Shown: positions 16,230-26,018, counted from the stretch's first letter. The stretch is DNA of 64,000 bases from Kineococcus mangrovi (GCF_041320705.1 NZ_JBGGTQ010000001.1:186001-250000), one strand, 5' to 3'. Notes: generated by a model not told the origin, from the sequence alone. A program made the numbers and translations.

Positions 16230-19200
16230 CTACTCCTCGGTGCGGCCGTAGAAGACGCGTTCGACGACGGCCCGGCAGCGTCGGGTGGTGCGCAGGTACA
16301 GCTCCTCGAACTCGCGCGAGCTGCCGGGGTCGAAGCCGAACATGCGCGCCACCCCGTCGAGGTCGCGCGCCTGGGTGGGCAGGGAGTCCCCGGACTTGCC
16401 CCGCCACAGCGCGACGGCGTTGCGGGCGCGGGAGGCGAGGTCCCACGCCGCGAGCAGCGTCTGGACGTCGTCGTCGCCGAGCAGCCCCGCCGCGCCCGCG
16501 GCGTGCAGCACCCCCGGGGTGGACAGCGACCGCAGGCCCTCGTGCTCGGCGGCGTGCTGCAGCTGCAGCAGCTGCGCCGTCCACTCCACGTCCGAGATCG
16601 CCCCGCGGCCCAGCTTGAGGTGGCGGGCGGGGTCGGCCCCGCGCGGCAGCCGCTCGGCCTCCACGCGGGCCTTGATGCGCCGCACCTCGCGCAGGTCGGT
16701 CTCGGCCAGCCCGCCCACGGGCCAGCGCAACGGGTCGACCAGGGCGAGGAACCGCTCACCGAGGACGCTGTCCCCCGCGACGGGGCGGGCCCGCAGCAGG
16801 GCCTGCGCCTCCCACGACAGCGACCACCGCTCGTAGTACGCGCGGTAGCTCGCGAGCGAGCGCACCAGCGGCCCGTTGCGACCCTCCGGGCGCAGGTCCG
16901 CGTCGACCTCCAGCGCCGGCTCCGACCCCGCCGCGCTCAGCTGGCGGCGCAGTTCGGACACGACCTCCGTCGCGGCCCTCTGGGCCTGCGTCTCGTCGGC
17001 GCCGGGCAGCGGGTCGTGCACGAACAGGACGTCGGCGTCGCTGCCGTAACCGGTCTCCCCCGCCCCCAGACGGCCCATGCCCACGACGAGCACCCGCGTC
17101 GGCAGGGGCGCACCGCTGCGGCGCTCGGCGTCGGCGACGACGCGGCGCAGCGTGACGTGCAGGACGGCCTGGTCGGCGTCGGCGAGCGCCCGGCCCACCC
17201 CCGCCAGGTCCCGCACGCCGACGAGGTCGGCCACGACGGTGCGAAACTGCTCGCGCCGGCGCACCCCGCGCGCGGCCAGGACCGCGGCGGCGAGGTCGTC
17301 GCGGCGGGCGGCGGCGGCCTCGGCGTCGGCGACGACCTCGGCGACGTCCTCCGGCGCCAGGCGCTCGTCGTCGGCGAAGACCGACACGGCCTCGGGCGAG
17401 CGCATCAGCAGTTCCGTCGGCATCCGCGCCGCGGACAGGACCGAGGCGAGCCGTTCGGCGGCGGCCCCCGCGTCGCGCAGCATCGTCAGGTACCACTGGG
17501 TGCCGGCCAGCGCCTCGGACACCCGGCGGAAGGCCAGCAGGCCCGCGTCGGGGTCGGCGCCGTCGGCGAACCAGCCGAGCATGACCGGCAGCAGGGTGCG
17601 CTGGATGCTCGCGCGCCGGCTGACCCCGCTCGTGAGGGCTTCGAGGTGGCGCAGGGCGCCGGCGGGGTCGCGGTAGCCGAGGGCGGCGAGCCGTTCGGCG
17701 GCGGCCTCGGCCGACAGCTGGGCGTCGATGCGCGCGTCGGCCGCGGGCAGCTTGGCCACGGCCGTCAGCAGCGGCCGGTAGAACAGCTTCTCGTGCAGGC
17801 GCCGCACGTCGCGCCGGGTGCCCCGCCACACCTCGTCGAGCGCGACCACGGGGTCCTGCCGCAGGCCGAGGGAGCGGCCGAGGCGGCGCAGGTCGTTCTC
17901 CGACGTCGGGACGACGTGGGTGCGGCGCATGCGGTGGACCTGGATGCGGTGCTCCAGGGACCGCAGCAACCGGTAGTCGCGGTCGAGCTCGCCGGCGTCG
18001 TGGCGGCCGACGTACCCGTACGCCGCGAGCGACTCCAGCGCCTCGAGGGTGTTCGCGCTGCGCCGCAGCCGCTCGTCGCTGCGGCCGTGGACCATCTGCA
18101 GCAGCTGGATGCTGAACTCGACGTCGCGCAGGCCGCCGACGCCGAGCTTGAGCTGGCGGTCGGCCTCCTTGGACGGGATGAGGGACTCCACGCGCCGGCG
18201 CATGGCCTGGACCTCGCCGACGAACCCCTCCCGGGCGCTGGCCTCCCACACCATCGGGGCGATCGAGGTGAGGTAGTCCCAGCCCAGCCGCGGGTCGCCC
18301 GCGACGGGCCGGGCCTTGAGCAGCGCCTGGAACTCCCACGTCCTGGCCCAGCGGCGGTAGTACTCCAGGTGGCTGTCGAGGGTCCGCACCAGCGGGCCCG
18401 CCTTGCCCTCCGGGCGCAGCGCCGCGTCGACCTCCCACAGGGCGCCCTCGCCCGTCGGGGTCGAGCAGATGCGTTGCAGCGCACCGGCCAGCTTCGCACC
18501 GACGGCCAGGGCGTCGTCCTCGGCCGCCCGGTCGGCGGGTTCGGCGACGTAGACGACGTCGACGTCGGACAGGTAGTTCAGCTCCCGCCCGCCCGTCTTG
18601 CCCATCCCGATGACCGCGAGCCGGCACGCGCGCCAGGACCCCGGACCGGTCCCGGGGTCGTGGTCGGGCAGCTCGGAGCGGGCGATCGCCAGCGCGGCCT
18701 CGAGCGCGGCGGCGGCGAGGTCGGCGAGCTCGGCGGAGGTCAGGTGCAGCACCGCGAGCGGGTCGGCGGCGGCGAGGTCGCGGCCGGCCAGACCCACCAG
18801 GCGGCGGCGGTAGGCGACGCGCAGCGCGTCGACCGGGGTGCGACCGGAGCGGCCCGCCGTGGCGACGGGGTCGGTGGCGCCGGGCTCGGCGCCGACGGCG
18901 CTCAGCAGCTCGGCACGCAGCTGGTCCGGGTCCGGCGGGACGGCCGAGACCAGGACGGTCCAGTGCCGCGGGTGGCGCACGAGGTGGTCGGCCAGCGCCA
19001 TCGACCCGCCGAGGACGCCGAGCAGCCGGGCCAGGGTCCCGGCGGTCTCCGGGACGTCCTGACCGCGCAGCAGGTTCAACGCGGCGGCGACGCCCTCGAC
19101 CTCACCCGGTGCGGACTCGCGGTCCACGCCGGCGGTGAGCGACTCGGCCCAGCGGACGAGACCGAGCAGGGCCTGGTCGGGGTCGCCGGTGCGTCCCAGG

Positions 19201-19409
19201 GCCCGGACGAGGTCGGCGGTGCCGTCGGCGAACGCGCCGTCCCCCTCGGCCCGGACCACCCCGTGCAGGGCGGGGTCGCGCAGCAGCTTCAGCGACCGGT
19301 CCGGGTCGGCGAACCCGGCGCGGACGAGCTGGGCGTTCGCGCTGGCCCGCCGCCCCTGCGTGCTCGCAGCCACCGCGACCCCGCGTCCCCGCCCGTCCGT
19401 GCCCGTCAC
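16230..19409 (-). CDS. glnE: Bifunctional glutamine synthetase adenylyltransferase/adenylyl-removing enzyme
   Basis: The 1059-residue protein controls GlnA by attaching or removing AMP at Tyr402. Two nucleotidyltransferase modules are visible: GMGKTGGRELNYLSDVDVVYV (about residue 270) for the N-terminal deadenylylase and GMGRLGAGETGYGSDADVLFVHD (about residue 780) for the C-terminal adenylylase. Each is followed by the family block with LRPEGKAGPL or LRPEGRNGPLV. GTG 19409 overlaps the glnA2 stop by 4 nt; GTG 19373 (MAASTQGRR) is an alternative. Coupling to glnA2 and synteny with glnA match mycobacteria. Confidence 0.95.
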   Translation of the reverse strand: MTGTDGRGRGVAVAASTQGRRASANAQLVRAGFADPDRSLKLLRDPALHGVVRAEGDGAFADGTADLVRALGRTGDPDQALLGLVRWAESLTAGVDRESAPGEVEGVAAALNLLRGQDVPETAGTLARLLGVLGGSMALADHLVRHPRHWTVLVSAVPPDPDQLRAELLSAVGAEPGATDPVATAGRSGRTPVDALRVAYRRRLVGLAGRDLAAADPLAVLHLTSAELADLAAAALEAALAIARSELPDHDPGTGPGSWRACRLAVIGMGKTGGRELNYLSDVDVVYVAEPADRAAEDDALAVGAKLAGALQRICSTPTGEGALWEVDAALRPEGKAGPLVRTLDSHLEYYRRWARTWEFQALLKARPVAGDPRLGWDYLTSIAPMVWEASAREGFVGEVQAMRRRVESLIPSKEADRQLKLGVGGLRDVEFSIQLLQMVHGRSDERLRRSANTLEALESLAAYGYVGRHDAGELDRDYRLLRSLEHRIQVHRMRRTHVVPTSENDLRRLGRSLGLRQDPVVALDEVWRGTRRDVRRLHEKLFYRPLLTAVAKLPAADARIDAQLSAEAAAERLAALGYRDPAGALRHLEALTSGVSRRASIQRTLLPVMLGWFADGADPDAGLLAFRRVSEALAGTQWYLTMLRDAGAAAERLASVLSAARMPTELLMRSPEAVSVFADDERLAPEDVAEVVADAEAAAARRDDLAAAVLAARGVRRREQFRTVVADLVGVRDLAGVGRALADADQAVLHVTLRRVVADAERRSGAPLPTRVLVVGMGRLGAGETGYGSDADVLFVHDPLPGADETQAQRAATEVVSELRRQLSAAGSEPALEVDADLRPEGRNGPLVRSLASYRAYYERWSLSWEAQALLRARPVAGDSVLGERFLALVDPLRWPVGGLAETDLREVRRIKARVEAERLPRGADPARHLKLGRGAISDVEWTAQLLQLQHAAEHEGLRSLSTPGVLHAAGAAGLLGDDDVQTLLAAWDLASRARNAVALWRGKSGDSLPTQARDLDGVARMFGFDPGSSREFEELYLRTTRRCRAVVERVFYGRTEE

Positions 19410-20755
19410 AGCAGCGGCAGGTACCGCTGGAGCTCGAACGGCGTCACCTGGGAGCGGTAGTCCGCCCACTCCTGGCGCTTGTTGCGCAGGAAGTAGTCGA
19501 ACACGCCCTCGCCGAGGGTCTCGGCGACGAGTTCGGACTTCTCCATGACGGCCGTGGCGTGCTCCAGGCTCTGCGGCAGCGGTTCGATGCCCATCGAGCG
19601 GCGTTCGGCGTCGGTGAGCGACCAGACGTCGTCCTCGGCGCCGTCGGGCAGGTCGTAGCCCTCCTCGATGCCCTTGAGCCCGGCGGACAGCAGCAGCGCG
19701 AACGCGAGGTACGGGTTGGCCGCGGAGTCCAGCGCGCGGTACTCGATGCGCACCGACTGGCCCTTGGACGGCTTGTACATCGGCACGCGGACGAGCGCGG
19801 AGCGGTTGTTGTGGCCCCAGCAGATGTAGCTGGGTGCCTCGCCGCCGGCCCACAGCCGCTTGTAGGAGTTCACGAACTGGTTGGTCACGGCGGTGATCTC
19901 CGCGGCGTGCCGCAGGATCCCGGCGATGAACTGCCGTCCGGTGCGGGACAGCTGGTACTCCGCGCCCGCCTCGTAGAACGCGTTCGCGTCCCCGTCGAAG
20001 AGCGAGAGGTGGGTGTGCATGCCCGACCCCGGCTCCCCCGCCAGGGGTTTGGGCATGAAGCTGGCGTAGACGCCCTGGTCGCGCGCGACCTCCTTGAGCA
20101 CCGTGCGGAACGTCATGACGTTGTCCGCGGTCGTCAGCGCGTCGGCGTAGCGCAGGTCGATCTCGTTCTGCCCCGGCCCGCCCTCGTGGTGGCTGAACTC
20201 CACCGAGATGCCCATGCTCTCCAGCGTGGAGATGGCCGTGCGGCGGAAGTCCGTCGTGGTGCTGCCCGGGTGGTTGTCGAAGTAGCCGACGTAGTCGACC
20301 GGCTCGGGTGTCGCGCCCCGTTCCAGCGGGCCCTTGAACAGGTAGAACTCGATCTCGGGGTGCGTGTAGAACGTGTAGCCCGCCTGCGCGGCCTTGTCGA
20401 GGGCGCGCTTGAGGACGAACCGCGGGTCCGACCGCGCGGGCTGCCCGTCCGGGGTGAGGATGTCGCAGAAGATGCGCGCGGTGCCCTGGTGCTCGTCGGT
20501 GGTGCGCCACGGCAGCACCTGGAACGTCGACGGCTCGGGCTTGAGCAGCATGTCCGACTCCGACACGCGGGACAGGCCCTCGATGGCGGACCCGTCGAAC
20601 CCGATGCCCTCCCCGAAGGCCCCCTCGAGCTCGGCCGGGGCGATCGCCACCGACTTCAACGTCCCGATGACGTCGGTGAACCAGAGCCGGACGAAGCGGA
20701 TGTCCCGCTCCTCCAGCGTCCGCAGCACGAACTCCTGCTGGCGGTCCATGTCCAC
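19406..20755 (-). CDS. glnA2: GlnA2-type glutamine synthetase-like enzyme
   Basis: The 449-residue protein carries the full GS fold: FDGSAIEG, the metal/substrate blocks EIEFYLF and EFSHHEGGPGQNEID, MPKPLAGEPGSGMHTH, and the NNRSALVRVPMY segment. The adenylylation Tyr of GlnA is replaced by Trp (DDVWSLTD against KDLYELPP), so GlnE should not modify it, although glnE is translationally coupled downstream. In Streptomyces the GlnA2-type enzyme has been linked to gamma-glutamylation of polyamines rather than glutamine synthesis; which applies here is open. ATG 20755 is the start. Confidence 0.92.
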   Translation of the reverse strand: MDMDRQQEFVLRTLEERDIRFVRLWFTDVIGTLKSVAIAPAELEGAFGEGIGFDGSAIEGLSRVSESDMLLKPEPSTFQVLPWRTTDEHQGTARIFCDILTPDGQPARSDPRFVLKRALDKAAQAGYTFYTHPEIEFYLFKGPLERGATPEPVDYVGYFDNHPGSTTTDFRRTAISTLESMGISVEFSHHEGGPGQNEIDLRYADALTTADNVMTFRTVLKEVARDQGVYASFMPKPLAGEPGSGMHTHLSLFDGDANAFYEAGAEYQLSRTGRQFIAGILRHAAEITAVTNQFVNSYKRLWAGGEAPSYICWGHNNRSALVRVPMYKPSKGQSVRIEYRALDSAANPYLAFALLLSAGLKGIEEGYDLPDGAEDDVWSLTDAERRSMGIEPLPQSLEHATAVMEKSELVAETLGEGVFDYFLRNKRQEWADYRSQVTPFELQRYLPLL

Positions 20756-20857
20756 CCTTCCCGTCGATCCGTCCGCCGGGCCCGGCGGCCATCCCGGTCA
20801 TCATCGCGCATCTCCGCCCCGGCCCGCCCCCACCCCCGCCCGGCTCCACGCGCGGAC

Positions 20858-20965
20858 GGGACACCCACGGGGGCACCCATCGGTGTCACCACGGCTGGTA
20901 GCTGTGGGAGGAGGTGTGGGTGTTCCGGCGACGTCGCCGGGACGACCGGCAGCGGACACCCACAC
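20858..20965 (-). repeat. Inverted repeat copy A flanking the AbiEi-like gene
   Basis: About 105 bp, matching the reverse complement of 22061-22164 along its length: GGGACACCCA at one end, CATCGGTGTCACCACG, a central GGCGACGTCGCC-like palindrome followed by GGACGACCG, and GGACACCCAC at the other end. Each copy also contains internal GGGTGTCC/GGACACCC inverted pairs. It lies between glnA2 and the nuclease-fold gene. Confidence 0.75.
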
Positions 20966-20981
20966 CTCACTCCACGCCCTC

Positions 20982-21935
20982 TCACACGAGCTGTCGCGCC
21001 CGGGCGACGACAGGCGGTCGCGGTCGCCCGCGCAGGCCCAGGTACGCACGCTCGACGGCAGCCAGGACCCGCGCCGAGCGGGTGCGCAGCGTCCGCGGGG
21101 AGAAGGCCATGAGCGGCACGCCCACGGCGCCCAGCGCGGTGTCCGTCCGAAGCGTGGACTCCCAGTCGTCCTCCAGCAGGTGGTGCCGGCGCGAGTGCAC
21201 CTGCAAGGCGAGGCCGACCTCCTCGACGTAGCCGTCGGGACTGGGAAGCACCAGGCCGTCGAGGGTCGTCAGGACGGGGTTGAGCAGCACCTCGGGCAGG
21301 ACTCGACTGCGGGCGAGGCAGTCGGCGAACTCGCTCTCGGGCAGCGACCACGCACCGCCGGACACCTCCAGGACCGCGGCCCGCACGGCCGCGCTGCCGC
21401 GGATGGCGCCCGCCTCGACCTCGGCGGCCAGCTGCTCCACCGTCACCATCCGTCGCTGCACCGCCTCGAAGACCACCGCGCGCACCGCGTCCCCGCGCAG
21501 CTGCCGGGCCGCGTCCACCACGGTGCGGGCGGGCGGGGTGAAGGAGAGCGGTCCCCGCGACCAGGGCCGCGGGTCGGGACGTCGCGTGCGGCGCACCGAG
21601 ACGCCCGGGCGTTCGCGCGACTTCGCACCCCACGGCACGAACAAGCGCGCCACCCCGTCGTCCGGCACGGACGTGAGGCCGAAGTACCGAGCCGCGGTGG
21701 TCGACCCGATCTGCGCGCCGTCGCCCGCGAAGAGGGCTGCGGCCACGAGACGTTGCGCCGGGTCGATCCGGCCGGTTGCCAGGAGGAACACGTCCGGGTG
21801 CACGCCGCGCCAGTCCCGGCCGAGCGCCCAGCGGATCTGCGCGCTGCTCACCCCCGCGCCGTACAGCTGCGCCCGGGTCAGCAGGTTCTGCTGCTCACGG
21901 GCGGTCGCGAGGAGGTGCTCGGGCAGGTTCGGCAT
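20982..21935 (-). CDS. AbiEi-like / Vsr-fold (DUF559-type) protein, nuclease motif altered
   Basis: The 317-residue product starts at ATG 21935 (MPNLPEHLLATAREQQNLLTRAQL), a winged-helix N-terminus typical of AbiEi-type proteins with RGVHPDVFLLATG. The middle contains PPARTVVDAARQLRGDAVRAVVFEAVQR. The C-terminus follows the Vsr/DUF559 pattern (SEFADCLAR ... LPEVLLNPVL ... SPDGYVEEVGLALQVHSRRHH), but the usual acidic residue in L-x-x-E-V-D is Gln (LQVHS), so catalysis is doubtful. No AbiEii toxin is adjacent. The gene is enclosed by inverted repeats 20858-20965 and 22061-22164, ending 16 nt from the first. Confidence 0.75.
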   Translation of the reverse strand: MPNLPEHLLATAREQQNLLTRAQLYGAGVSSAQIRWALGRDWRGVHPDVFLLATGRIDPAQRLVAAALFAGDGAQIGSTTAARYFGLTSVPDDGVARLFVPWGAKSRERPGVSVRRTRRPDPRPWSRGPLSFTPPARTVVDAARQLRGDAVRAVVFEAVQRRMVTVEQLAAEVEAGAIRGSAAVRAAVLEVSGGAWSLPESEFADCLARSRVLPEVLLNPVLTTLDGLVLPSPDGYVEEVGLALQVHSRRHHLLEDDWESTLRTDTALGAVGVPLMAFSPRTLRTRSARVLAAVERAYLGLRGRPRPPVVARARQLV

Positions 21936-22060
21936 GGAGCGAGCCTCGACGCAGACCCGCAGGCGGCGCCACGCCCACGGCGGACCTGTGGACGACGCCG
22001 GCCGACCGGTCCAAGGATGTGGACAGCGAGCCCCCGCGGCCGCGGCGTGAGAGACCCGGT

Positions 22061-22164
22061 GGGTGTCCCCTGGCGGTCGTCCTGGCGACGTCGACGGGAC
22101 ACCCACAGCTCACTCCACGCCTCGCGGGCGTGGTGACACCGATGGGTGTCCCAATGGGTGTCCC
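22061..22164 (+). repeat. Inverted repeat copy B flanking the AbiEi-like gene
   Basis: About 104 bp, matching the reverse complement of 20858-20965. It contains GGGTGTCCCC, the GGTCGTCCTGGCGACGTCG core, GGGACACCCAC, CGTGGTGACACCGATGGGTG and a terminal GGGTGTCCC. It lies between the AbiEi-like gene and nadE. Confidence 0.75.
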
Positions 22165-22217
22165 CCCGGACGGCCGGCGGGACCCGCACCGCCCCGCCCA
22201 CCCCCACCACCGCTCAC

Positions 22218-22223
22218 TACGCT
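22218..22223 (+). promoter_or_regulatory. -10 element of a leaderless nadE transcript
   Basis: TACGCT ends 6 nt before the nadE ATG at 22230 and no Shine-Dalgarno is present, which fits transcription starting at or next to the start codon. Confidence 0.5.
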
Positions 22224-22229
22224 GACCCC

Positions 22230-23999
22230 ATGCCCCAGCTGCGCGTGGCCATGGCCCAGATCGACACGACCGTCGGCGACCTCGACGGGAACGTCGCGGC
22301 GATCCGGGAGTGGACGGCGAGGGCGGCGGCCGACGGGGCGCACCTGGTGCTGTTCCCCGAGACCGCGGTGACGGGGTACCCGGTGGAGGACCTGGCGCTG
22401 CGCCGGTCGTTCGTGGCGGCCTCGCGGCAGGCGGTGGGGCGGCTCGCGGCGGAGGTCGCGGACGACGGCAACGGCGACGTCACGGTCGTCGTGGGGTACG
22501 TCGACCAGCACGAGGGCGTGGGGCGCCCGCAGAACTGCGCGGCGGTGCTGCACGGGGGCCGGGTCGTGGGGCGGTACGCCAAGCACCACCTGCCGAACTA
22601 CGGCGTCTTCGACGAGTACCGCATCTTCACCCCGGGCGAGGACCTGCTCGTGGCGCGGGTTCGCGGGGTCGACGTGGCCGTCGCGATCTGCGAGGACCTG
22701 TGGCAGGACGGTGGGCCGGTCCAGACGGCCGACGAGGCCGGGGCCGGGCTGCTCGCGGTCATCAACGGTTCCCCCTACGAGCGCAACAAGGACGACGTCC
22801 GCCTCGAGCTCGTCGCCCGCCGCGCCGCGGAGGCCGGCTGCCCGATCGCCTACGTCAACGCCGTCGGCGGGCAGGACGAACTCGTCTTCGACGGTGACTC
22901 CCTCGTCGTCGGCCAGGACGGGACGGTCCTGTCCCGCGGGCCGCAGTTCCGCGAGGCCCTCGTCGTCACCGACCTCGACCTGCCCGCCGCGCGAACTCCC
23001 GGCTGGGAGGAGGGCGTGCAGCGGATCACCCTCGGCGAGGCACCCGTGCCGGCGTTCACCCCCCGCGTCAGCGAGGTCCACGACCCCCTGCCCGACGTGG
23101 CCGACGTCCACGCCGCCATCGTGCTGGGTCTGCGGGACTACGTGCGCAAGAACGGGTTCCGCTCCGTGGTCGTCGCCGTCTCCGGCGGCATCGACTCCGC
23201 GCTGGTCGCGAGCCTGGCCTGCGACGCGATCGGCGCCGAGAACGTCGTCGGCATCTCCCTGCCCTCGGGGTACTCCAGCCAGCACTCCCGGGACGACGCC
23301 GAGGACCTGGCGAACCGCTGCGGTTTCGAGTACCGGCAGTACGCCATCGCCCCGGTGGTCGACGCCTTCCTCGCCACCGTCCCGCTGCACGGCGTCGCGG
23401 AGGAGAACCTGCAGGCCCGGGTGCGCGGGACGACGATCATGGGCCTGGCCAACCAGGAGGGGCACCTCACCCTCGCGACGAGCAACAAGAGCGAGCTCGC
23501 GGTCGGGTACTCGACGTTGTACGGCGACTCGGTCGGCGGGTACGCGCCGCTGAAGGACGTGCCGAAGACGCTCGTGTGGGAGCTGTCCCGCTGGCGCAAC
23601 GCCGAGGCCGTGCGGCGCGGGGAGCAGCCGCCGATCCCGGAGAACACCATCAGCAAACCCCCCTCGGCCGAGCTGCGCCCGGACCAGACCGACCAGGACT
23701 CCCTGCCGCCGTACGAGGTGCTCGACGCGATCCTGGAGGACTACGTCGAGGGCGACCGCGGCCGCGCGGACATGCTGGCGGCCGGTTTCGACGGCACCCT
23801 CGTCGACTCCGTCCTGACCCTCGTCGACCGCGCGGAGTGGAAGCGCCGGCAGTTCGCGCCGGGGCCGAAGATCTCCTTCAAGGCGTTCGGCCGGGACCGC
23901 CGCCTGCCCATCACGAACCGCTGGCGCGAACCGCAGGCCTCGGACTCCCTCACGCCGCCGGTCGACGTGAAGACCGACGCGCCGGTGACGGAGGGCTGA
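22230..23999 (+). CDS. nadE: Glutamine-dependent NAD+ synthetase
   Basis: The 589-residue enzyme converts deamido-NAD+ to NAD+ with ATP and glutamine as ammonia donor. The N-terminal nitrilase-type amidase has the Glu-Lys-Cys triad: [22 protein letters not shown] and VAICEDLW. The C-terminal synthetase has the ATP-binding [29 protein letters not shown] and [11 protein letters not shown]. The length fits the two-domain form. ATG 22230 is fixed by the [18 protein letters not shown]-terminus. The panB gene follows after 1 nt. Confidence 0.96.
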   Translation: MPQLRVAMAQIDTTVGDLDGNVAAIREWTARAAADGAHLVLFPETAVTGYPVEDLALRRSFVAASRQAVGRLAAEVADDGNGDVTVVVGYVDQHEGVGRPQNCAAVLHGGRVVGRYAKHHLPNYGVFDEYRIFTPGEDLLVARVRGVDVAVAICEDLWQDGGPVQTADEAGAGLLAVINGSPYERNKDDVRLELVARRAAEAGCPIAYVNAVGGQDELVFDGDSLVVGQDGTVLSRGPQFREALVVTDLDLPAARTPGWEEGVQRITLGEAPVPAFTPRVSEVHDPLPDVADVHAAIVLGLRDYVRKNGFRSVVVAVSGGIDSALVASLACDAIGAENVVGISLPSGYSSQHSRDDAEDLANRCGFEYRQYAIAPVVDAFLATVPLHGVAEENLQARVRGTTIMGLANQEGHLTLATSNKSELAVGYSTLYGDSVGGYAPLKDVPKTLVWELSRWRNAEAVRRGEQPPIPENTISKPPSAELRPDQTDQDSLPPYEVLDAILEDYVEGDRGRADMLAAGFDGTLVDSVLTLVDRAEWKRRQFAPGPKISFKAFGRDRRLPITNRWREPQASDSLTPPVDVKTDAPVTEG

Positions 24000-24000
24000 G

Positions 24001-24822
24001 GTGGCGTACGCGACCGAAGAGCCCACGCCCAGGCGGCGCACCCGCGTCCACCACCTGCAGCAGTGGAAGGACGCGGGCGAGCGGTGGGCGATGCTCACCA
24101 GCTACGACGCGATGACGGCGGCCGTGTTCGACGAGGCGGGCATCCCCGCGCTGCTCGTCGGGGACTCGGCCGCGAACACCGTCTACGGGATGCCGACGAC
24201 GGTCCCGGTCACCCTCGAGGACATGGTGCCGCTGGTCCGGGCCGTCGTCGCCGGGGCGCCGCACGCGCTCGTCGTCGCCGACCTGGTGTTCGGGTCCTAC
24301 GAGGCCTCCGACGAGCAGGCCGTGCACTCCGCGGTGCGGCTCATGAAGGAGGGGGGCGCGCACGCCGTGAAGCTCGAGGGCGGCCTCGTGCGGGCCTCCC
24401 GGATCCGGGCCGTCGTGGCGGCCGGGATCCCCGTCATGGGCCACGTCGGGTTCACCCCGCAGGCCGAGCACGCCCTGGGCGGTTACCGCGTCCAGGGGCG
24501 CGGGGACGCTGCGGCGCAGGTGCTCGCGGACGCGCAGGCCGTCGCCGAGGCGGGCGCGTTCGCCGTCGTGCTGGAGATGGTGCCCGCCGACGTCGCGCAG
24601 CGGGTGACGTCGACGCTGGCGATCCCCACCGTGGGCATCGGTGCGGGCGCCGGGTGCGACGCGCAGGTCCTCGTGTGGCAGGACTTCGCGGGCCTGTCCG
24701 AGCGCACGGGCCGGTTCGTGAAGAAGTTCGCCGACGTCCGCGCCACCTTGTCGGACGCCGCCCGCACGTACGCCGCCGAGGTCCGCGACGGCTCGTTCCC
24801 GGCGGACGAGCACTCGTTCTGA
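24001..24822 (+). CDS. panB: 3-methyl-2-oxobutanoate hydroxymethyltransferase
   Basis: This 273-residue enzyme makes ketopantoate from ketoisovalerate and methylene-tetrahydrofolate in the pantothenate pathway. Signature segments are [46 protein letters not shown] with the metal-binding Asp, [33 protein letters not shown] and [21 protein letters not shown] 24001 is the first codon after the nadE stop plus 1 nt, so both cofactor genes are probably one transcript. The stop faces the ROK gene 5 nt away. Confidence 0.95.
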   Translation: MAYATEEPTPRRRTRVHHLQQWKDAGERWAMLTSYDAMTAAVFDEAGIPALLVGDSAANTVYGMPTTVPVTLEDMVPLVRAVVAGAPHALVVADLVFGSYEASDEQAVHSAVRLMKEGGAHAVKLEGGLVRASRIRAVVAAGIPVMGHVGFTPQAEHALGGYRVQGRGDAAAQVLADAQAVAEAGAFAVVLEMVPADVAQRVTSTLAIPTVGIGAGAGCDAQVLVWQDFAGLSERTGRFVKKFADVRATLSDAARTYAAEVRDGSFPADEHSF

Positions 24823-24827
24823 GGACC

Positions 24828-26018
24828 TCACCCGCGCCCGGGTGACAGGGCCAGCGCGTCGGCCCGCACCTCCTCCAGCGCCCGCCGCAGCGCGCCGAGC
24901 ACGACGACGTCCCGGCCCAGCGTCGAGGCGACGACGGGCGGGTGCGGCGGGTCCAGGAACCGGGGCAACCCCGCGTCGACGCGGTCGACGAGCCCGGCGG
25001 CCCCGGCCACCCCACCGGCGACGACGACCCGGTCGGGGTCGAACACGCTGACGAGCGTCACGACGACGCGGGTGAGGCGGTCGGCGGCGGTCTCCAGCAA
25101 CGTCCCGGCGAGCTCCTGCCCCGCGTCGGCCGCGGCGACCACGTCCTCGGCCGCGCCGCTCCCGCCGGCGGCGCGCACGAGGTCTCGCAGCACCTTCCCG
25201 AGGCCGTCCGGGGACCCGACCCCCTCGACGAGGTCGAGGTAACGCATCTCCCCGACCCCGCCGCGGGCCCCGCGCAGCAGCCGGCCGTCCTCGACGACAC
25301 CGGCACCGATGCGCTCCCCGGCCAGCAGCGTCACCTGGTGGCGCACCCCGCGCCCGCTGCCGCGCCAGCCCTCGGCCAGCGCCGCGAGGTTGGCGTCGTT
25401 GTCGGCCAGCACCCGCCAGCCCCGGCGGCGGGCGAGGGCGCCGGCGAGGTCGGGGTTCACGAACTCCCAGTAGGGGTTCCCGCTGAACTCGGTGGTCCCG
25501 GACGGGCCGACCGGCGCGGGCACCCCCACGGTGACCCCGAGCACCCGCGGGCTCCCGGCGCGTTCCCACACCGCCTCCACGGTCCGCACGACGTCGGCGA
25601 CGCGGTCGGCCACGGGTGTGCGGACGGGGTCGTGGTCGACCACCGCGGAGACGTCGGCGAGGGTCCGTCCACGCAGGTCCGCGACGCGCGCGGCGATGCG
25701 GTGCTGCCCGGCGTCCACGCCGACGACGGTCCCGGCGAGGGCGTCGAAGCCGTAGCGGCGCGCGGGGCGGCCCTTGACGTGGCCCTGTGCGCCGCGGCCG
25801 TTCGCCAGCTCCCGCAACCAGCCGCGGTCGATGAGCTCACCGCAGACGTCGTGCACCGTCGCCCGCGACAGGCCCGTCGCGGCCATGAGGTCGGTGCCCG
25901 TGACGCCCTCGTCCCGTGGGTCGCCGGACAGGTCCCAGACGTGGTGCAGCACGGCGAGGGCGTTGTCGTCCCGCAACCGGCGGGTCACGGAGGGGGTCGC
26001 CGAAGATCCCTGCGTCAC
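24828..26018 (-). CDS. ROK-family transcriptional regulator
   Basis: The 396-residue protein has an N-terminal winged helix (VTGTDLMAATGLSRATVHDVCGELIDRGWL, about 38-70) and a ROK sugar-kinase-like domain with VVGVDAGQHRIA, VGVPAPVG, LADNDANLAALAEGWRG and a GVVEDGRLLRGARGGVGEM segment. The cysteine-rich zinc motif of ROK kinases is not present. It is divergent from the GH13 glucosidase gene with an 85-bp shared promoter region, so it probably represses that gene until a sugar binds. Confidence 0.9.
   Translation of the reverse strand: MTQGSSATPSVTRRLRDDNALAVLHHVWDLSGDPRDEGVTGTDLMAATGLSRATVHDVCGELIDRGWLRELANGRGAQGHVKGRPARRYGFDALAGTVVGVDAGQHRIAARVADLRGRTLADVSAVVDHDPVRTPVADRVADVVRTVEAVWERAGSPRVLGVTVGVPAPVGPSGTTEFSGNPYWEFVNPDLAGALARRRGWRVLADNDANLAALAEGWRGSGRGVRHQVTLLAGERIGAGVVEDGRLLRGARGGVGEMRYLDLVEGVGSPDGLGKVLRDLVRAAGGSGAAEDVVAAADAGQELAGTLLETAADRLTRVVVTLVSVFDPDRVVVAGGVAGAAGLVDRVDAGLPRFLDPPHPPVVASTLGRDVVVLGALRRALEEVRADALALSPGRG

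Noticed and set aside
15771-19460. A 1,229-codon open frame on the plus strand
   Set aside because: It is antisense to glnE and composed of Arg/Gly/Ala-rich shadow sequence without any domain.
20982-21935. Complete type IV toxin-antitoxin system
   Set aside because: Only an AbiEi-like protein is present; neither neighbour (glnA2, nadE) is a nucleotidyltransferase toxin of the AbiEii type.
20858-22164. Insertion sequence
   Set aside because: The ends are inverted repeats, but the enclosed protein has no transposase motifs and I could not identify a target-site duplication.
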